From: Byssothecium circinans
Lineage: Eukaryota; Ascomycota; Dothideomycetes; Pleosporales; Massarinaceae
Assembly: GCA_010015675.1 (NCBI GenBank)
Contig: ML977044.1
Span: forward strand, 38,535-102,534
Reading direction: 5' to 3'
DNA length: 64,000 nucleotides
Position numbers and translations under genes: made by a program. Positions 58,722 through 64,000 of this stretch are shown here, piece after piece; the stretch's first letter is position 1, and every line of letters begins with the position of its first letter. The notes under the pieces are model-generated. The model worked only from the letters and a program-made list of their open reading frames with translations, was not told the DNA's origin and made no database searches.

Positions 58722-60540
58722 GTTGGAATCTTAGGTGTGTAGGAACCTGCGTGATACTAAAGGCCAGCTTGCACGGTACTCATATTGCGCGAACTAGGGC
58801 ATCGTTGCTTCATCCCTTTCTTTGGGAGGTTTCTTGAGGTACTGTACATATTTTATTTGGTCTACGTAGGGGTAACGAGAGATCCAGGTTTGATATTTGG
58901 TAATATGTATTTTGCATGAAGACTTTATTTGTTCCCGTCTATCCCCGTGTTTTATGGCGCATTGCTTGCTATCTACCATCCGTGTTCAGAGTTGAACGTA
59001 GGCTACTTGAAAGAAAGTGATATTACTAACTCGTTCTACAGGGGGAAGAAATTCCGCTGCTGCACAATACAAACCTCAATTCTTTAATTCTAAGTTTTGC
59101 CTGTTTACTATCTCCCGCACACTGCCTGTAAGGATGTGTACGGCATCTATTTGATCCGCAATTGCAAGTCCTATTCTTCGCACTTTCCAATGACCTGTCA
59201 CTGTGCTCTGCCCATCCGTAGCCCCTAGTTGGACATGAATGTTTTTCGTCTTGACTAGCAACATAAATGCGAGAGCGTAAGATATTTTGGCCCTCTGTGA
59301 ACAGTGATATTTGTGCCAATAGTATCGTCACAGCTAATAGTGATTATCAGCTTGACTTGTTTATAAAATCATGATACGAAGACAAAACAGAGCTTATCTT
59401 CGCGGTGATTTAATCTTCAACCAGGCAAGTCTTGCTGTATATGGAAATGTCGCACCAGCTTTCGTATCTGCAGCTTGCCGAGTGCTTATGTCACAATCTT
59501 CCGAAGAGCATGCAGCAATCTATGCTCGTGCGATCCGTCTACGGGGTTCGCACACTCCGACAATCGGCCTTCACGATTATGGCGATGCTGTTTCTGCCTC
59601 TGCTGCAGAATTGGCCTTGTTGCATTGTGTTTGTATCTTGTGATATTTATATCCATCCTTTCGGGTGCGGTATACATTGTTGATTTTGTGTGGGTTATAA
59701 GATTGGACGAGACTTGCTTGGTGCAAATGATAGAGATTGCAGAGTTTGTACTGTACAATGTGAAGAATAAAAGCCCAGTCACAAGGCAGCTCCTTGTAGG
59801 ATACTCAAACGCTGTAAGATTAAAGTTGTGACGATATCGATATCTTCGCGCATAAGGGCTTACTGCATCCTGAACAAGAGGTGGGTTAACAGCCGACACA
59901 ATCACCTCACGAAATGGTCTTCATGCATGAGTTTCTCGTCGGGATCTCTCTGATTGACTGGAATTGGGGTCTGTACGTTACAACGATGGTGGGTCCGCGT
60001 CCGATCCTTATCACGACAGGGGCGGTCAGGGGAACGAATCCCAAAACTGCAAACGCTAATCCTAATGAAGCAGGAGGGAAGACCGATTTATAAAGTGATT
60101 TGGGGCGATACCGCAATACACTCTACGACCTTCGCAATGCAGAATGGACCCGGCTGGCAAACCAGGAAGGCGGATATTACCTTCCTTGCCACATCTCCTA
60201 GTGTGCCAGTCAAGCCTCGGTGGCCGTTGACGACAGAGAGAAGCAGAGCTTCCCATGCACGCGACACCGATCACTTTCCTTTTTCGTATAGCTATCGAAT
60301 AGTTTTGCAGAAATGCGGGTTGAAAACGGTGAAACGATAGGAGAGTTTTGGTAGGTAATTTCATGACGCATGTCGTGACCGGCTCCAATTGTCGCGTCTT
60401 TCGTACGACTCGGTACGTCTGGGGCAGCTATATAAGGCTAATCTACACACTCCATTGCCTTGATGCGGCACTTTTGAGTCGTTTAGTCTCTCTTTCGATC
60501 AGACTTCTCGTTTCTTAATTCCTTTCTCTTTATTGCCATC
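58722..60540. other. Gene-poor spacer upstream of the subtilase
   Basis: About 1.8 kb. Frames at 59371-59643 and 59954-60340 (plus) and 59026-59331 (minus) have no family resemblance and I do not call them. A good TATA box occurs at 60429-60435. Confidence 0.45.
60429..60435 (+). promoter_or_regulatory. TATA box of the subtilase gene
   Basis: TATATAA, 106 bp upstream of the ATG at 60541, followed by a pyrimidine-rich leader (TCTCTCTTTCGATC). Position and context fit a core promoter. Confidence 0.6.
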
Positions 60541-63322
60541 ATGGTGAACTGGAATTCTGTCCTTTCCCTTGCCTGGACTGCTTTCGTTTCCACAGCTGCT
60601 GCGCTGAAGGTCACTGCGCCCGATATCGTTCCTGGTGCTTTCATCGCCGAGTTTGAGGATGGCCACAGCACGGAGAACTTTTACAACACCCTCGGATCCA
60701 ATGCTGTAGCTGTTAATCGACGGCTGAAGCTCGACTACAAGCTCTTCAAGGGCGCATCCTTTCAGCTGAAGAATGTTTCCGACGTCGACGCTGCTGCCCA
60801 GCAGATTGCCGGTATGGCAGCCGTTAAGAAGCTGTGGCCTGTTCGCAGAATCCCTTTGCCAAAGGATACCGTCCACTACACTGGCACTGATCGATTGAAG
60901 GCTGAGGCAGTCGTCTCCAAGACAAAGCGACAAGCTGCCAACACCACCGACACCTTCTCCACTCACGTGATGACACAGGTGGACCAACTCCGCGCTGAAG
61001 GTGTAACGGGAAAAGGAATTAAGATAGGCGTGATTGACACTGGTATCGACTACACTCACCCTGCTCTGGGTGGTGCTTTTGGTCCTGGCAATCTCGTCTC
61101 TTATGGAACTGATCTGGTGGGCGATGGATATACCGGTTTCAACACCCCGGTTCCTGACGATGACCCGGTGGATCACTGTCAGTAAACCCCCAAGTGCAAC
61201 GTCTACTCGCTGAGCTGTGAGACTTTTACCCCCTTTACCTAAGACAGTACACACTGAGACAGTACACACTGACACAACTTTGGATGAGTTTTGCTAACTT
61301 TATACAGGTCAAGGTCATGGAACACACGTTGCTGGTACTATTGCTGCTCAAGCGAACCAGTTTGGCTTCACTGGTGCCGCTCCCGGGGTTACACTTGGGG
61401 CATACAGGGTCTTTGGTTGTCCGGAGGACGGTCAGGCTGCCAACGACGTACTGATTAAAGCTTATAATCTGGCTTACGAGGATGGGAGTGACATCATTAC
61501 GGCCAGTATAGGAGGTGCCAGTGGCTGGAGCGAAGACGCTTGGGCGGTAGTTGTGCAGCGTATTGTTGAGGCCGGTGTGCCTTGCACTGTCTCTGCTGGA
61601 AACTCTGGTTCGCAGGGGTTGTTCTATGCCAGCACGGCCGCCAATGGAAAGAAGGTCACTGCCATCGCCTCCGTCGACAACACCGAGGCACCCATGATCC
61701 TTCTCAGCGCCTCTTTCACTACCGCGAACTCCTCTTCCGAAAGCTTTGGCTGGACTGCTGGAGCTCCTGATACCTGGGGCAATGTCAGCCTTCCCTTGTG
61801 GACTCCTAGCTACAATACCTCTGATCCTGCTGCCGGTTGTGAGGATTACCCTGCAGATACCCCTGACTTGTCCGGGAAGATTGTGCTTATTCGTCGCGGG
61901 CGCTGCACGTTTATATCGAAAGCCTTGAATGCTGCTTCCCACGGAGCCAAGTACATTCTGTTCTACAACAATGCCGCCGGTGTCATCTCTGTTGCAGCCA
62001 ACGCCGGTGGCATCGAAGGCGTAGGCATGGTAACTGCCGAGCAGGGTGTCGAATGGATTGATTTGCTGGCCCAAAACGTAACTGTTACGGTCAACATAGT
62101 CGACCCGACGGTTGCGCAAACAATTCTCAGCGGCTCTCCCAATACAGTGACTGGTGGCTTCCTCAGCACCTTCACTTCTTGGGGTCCGACTTACGAGGTC
62201 GACCTGAAGCCTCAGTTCTCTGCTCCAGGTGGTCTCATCCTTTCCACCTGGCCGGTTGCTCTCGGTAGCTATGCCGTCATCTCTGGGACGTCGATGGCTT
62301 GCCCGCTCGCCGCTGGCGTGGTTGCTTTGATTGCCCAGGTCCGTGGCACCTTGGACCCTGCCACGATTGAGAATGCTCTCGCTGGAACTGCCAACCCTAA
62401 CCTCTTCAACGACGGCGCGAGAACGTATCCATTCCTAGCACCCGCTCCCCAGCAAGGTGCTGGTCTCATCCAGGCCTACGATGCTGCCCATGCCACGACT
62501 CTGCTCAGCGTCTCTAGCCTTTCTTTCAACGACACCGCCAACTTCGTCTCCAGCACCAACTTCACCATCAGCAACACCGGCTCCAAGGAAGTGACTTACG
62601 CTCTCTCCAACGTTCTTGCTGCCACGGGATACACTCTTGAAGCCAACTCCATCCACCCGGCCATTTTCCCCAACGAGCTTGTTTCAGAGGGTGCTACGCT
62701 CAAGTTCAGCGAAGAAAAAGTCACCATCCCAGCTGGCGGCAACGCTGTCGTTACCGTAGCTCCCACCGCTCCGGCTGGCCTCACTGCTTCCCGTCTGCCC
62801 GTCTACAGCGGCTATATCGCCCTCAACTCCACTGACGGCCAGTCGCTCAGTTTGCCCTACATTGGTGTAGCAGGCTCCCTTCACGACGCCACCGTTCTCG
62901 ACAAAGACATAACCTACCTCACACAAACTAGCGACCCAGCCTTGAATCCTGCCCCAGCCAACACCTCCTTTGTGATTCCCAAATCCTCCAACAGTACGAC
63001 CGCTAATCTACCCGCCATCGGCATCACGCTCGCTCTCGGAAGCGCCCTCGTGCGCGTCGACGTCGTGCCTCAGAACTCTTCTACCAACGCCACTGAGATC
63101 CTCGGCGTCAAGTCGCTAGGCAATATTTTTGGCTTCCCGGCTGAGTACCAGCCCCGCGCTGGCGCTGCGTCGAGTTGGGATGGTCTTCTGGAGGACGGAA
63201 GCTTTGCGCCTGCTGGTGGCTATACGCTACTTGTTAGGGCGTTGAGGATCTTTGGTGATAGGACGAAGGCGGAGGAGTACGATGTCAAGGAGACAGTGCC
63301 GTTCACGATTTCTTATTCATGA
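60541..63322 (+). CDS. Secreted subtilisin-like serine protease (S8, Vpr-like)
   Basis: Two exons, 60541-61177 and 61308-63322, 883 residues. The 130-nt intron (GTCAGT donor, GCTAAC branch, ATACAG acceptor) joins DDDPVDHC to QGHGTHVAG. A signal peptide (MVNWNSVLSLAWTAFVSTAA) and an I9-like propeptide (GAFIAEFEDGHSTENFYNTL) come first. The catalytic triad is Asp166 in IGVIDTGIDYTHP, His219 in GHGTHVAGTIAA and Ser541 in ISGTSMACPLAAG, with oxyanion Asn in CTVSAGNSGS. A protease-associated (PA) domain is inserted (LSGKIVLIRRGRCTFISKAL), and a fibronectin-III-like C-terminal part follows. This matches the minor extracellular protease (Vpr) type of large fungal subtilases, probably secreted for protein degradation. 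Many NxS/T sites suggest glycosylation. Confidence 0.94.
61242..61271 (+). repeat. 15-bp tandem duplication in intron
   Basis: Two perfect adjacent copies of AGACAGTACACACTG inside the subtilase intron, which helps explain why that intron (130 nt) is longer than most here. Confidence 0.93.
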
Positions 63323-64000
63323 TTGGGTCTGTTAGAGTAATGTCTGTTTATAATGTATATACACGCTGAAATGTACATGTATCAATTCCCAATTATTGTG
63401 CTTGTGCCATCGTCAAGGGTAAGGCTATATTTCATATGGACTAGCGTGCTTGGTCATCCTGAGGTCATTCTCGAGTGTCTCGCGCCACCAAATCCAGCTA
63501 GATCAATATCACACTTGTAACCGCTTTTTGGGTATTTGGCGCAAGTAAGGGTATTGAGTCCTGTGGAGCTTTTGCGGCACGTGACCTAAACAGAGAGATG
63601 ATGGTCAGTCAAGCCTTGGGTTTGGATAGCGCGGTTTACACGTTGTCATCGTCCTGTAGACCTAACGGGTACATCTCAGTTTCGCAAACAATGAGACACT
63701 AATAACGCAACAACAGCAGCGCTAACATTTAGGCAAGTTTTGACTTATTTGTGGCATTTATAGTTGTTAAACGGCGTTTTCCATGGCGATTCGAAGCGCA
63801 CGAACGTTGCCAATGCTCACAAAGTATTAAGATAGGTAGGCTCTCGCGGGGCCGTACAAGCCGGCAGTAGTACTGTGTAAAAGTCGTCGTTAGAATTCTA
63901 GCAGAGTACTCGCGCCACGCACTACCTCGCTTCGCTCGGTAGTGCTACCAGGCTCAACGAACACCACCACGCTCAACGGTCCTTTTTGCCAAGCAAATCT
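63323..64000. other. Right flank
   Basis: No supported gene. Near the end (63919-63945) lies an inverted repeat, followed by two CGCTCAACG/GCTCAACG words. Confidence 0.45.
63919..63945. repeat. Short inverted repeat / hairpin
   Basis: Arms GCACTACC and GGTAGTGC enclose an 11-nt spacer TCGCTTCGCTC, so the sequence could fold into a stem of 8 bp. It may mark the edge of an element that continues beyond the window. Confidence 0.7.

Noticed and set aside
59371..60340. Frames of 90-128 codons between the F-box-like gene and the subtilase
   Set aside because: No family resemblance, biased composition and no supporting splice or start context.

Overview
This is a nuclear chromosome segment from a filamentous ascomycete (Pezizomycotina), most likely a dothideomycete. 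The evidence for this is genes broken by short spliceosomal introns (mostly about 50-200 nt, GTRNGT...CTRAY...YAG), a glutamine-rich fungal Med15, fungus-specific families (Som1, Cox9, DUF7704, DUF4149/TMEM205-like, rhodopsin-domain/PTH11-like), and the poorly known BTB-like and F-box-like proteins often seen expanded in Dothideomycetes. I could not identify the species. I found no prokaryotic genes, CRISPR arrays or tRNA genes.

Layout. 1-3.6 kb: gene-poor; a small phosphotransferase-fold gene lies between two diverged direct repeats. 3.6-14.7 kb: dense housekeeping block with an alpha/beta hydrolase, a small membrane protein, two eEF1A-type methyltransferases (Efm4-like and Efm7-like) facing each other, a TMEM205-like protein, an XRCC2-like Rad51 paralogue, Som1, TAF8 and Cox9. 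14.7-32.6 kb: large regulators in wide, microsatellite-rich spacers: Med15 (with a 10-N assembly gap inside its polyglutamine tract), a DUF7704 membrane protein and an FWD-1/beta-TrCP-like F-box/WD40 protein. 32.6-49.4 kb: a BTB-like protein, the U4/U6 recycling factor Prp24/SART3 (with two 5' exons that are easy to miss), mitochondrial ribosomal protein uL22m, the U3 snoRNP protein Utp15, a homeodomain plus C2H2 zinc-finger regulator, and the succinate dehydrogenase assembly factor Sdh5/SDHAF2. 49.4-64 kb: a sparser, more A+T-rich accessory part with secreted GH53 galactanase, a rhodopsin-domain membrane protein, a second BTB-like paralogue, an F-box-like protein and a secreted subtilisin-like protease.

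The genes do not form one pathway. Four encode mitochondrial proteins (Som1, Cox9, uL22m, SDHAF2), four act in RNA polymerase II transcription, splicing or rRNA processing (TAF8, Med15, Prp24, Utp15), and several pairs are divergent with short shared promoters (XRCC2/Som1 are only 66 bp apart). Exon boundaries were worked out by eye from splice consensus, reading phase and family resemblance, and should be treated as predictions. I see no strong case for a wholly new multi-gene system. The best leads are the unannotated-looking Prp24 N-terminal exons, the Efm4/Efm7 pair, the homeodomain-zinc-finger fusion, the BTB-like paralogue pair and the repeat pair around the phosphotransferase gene.
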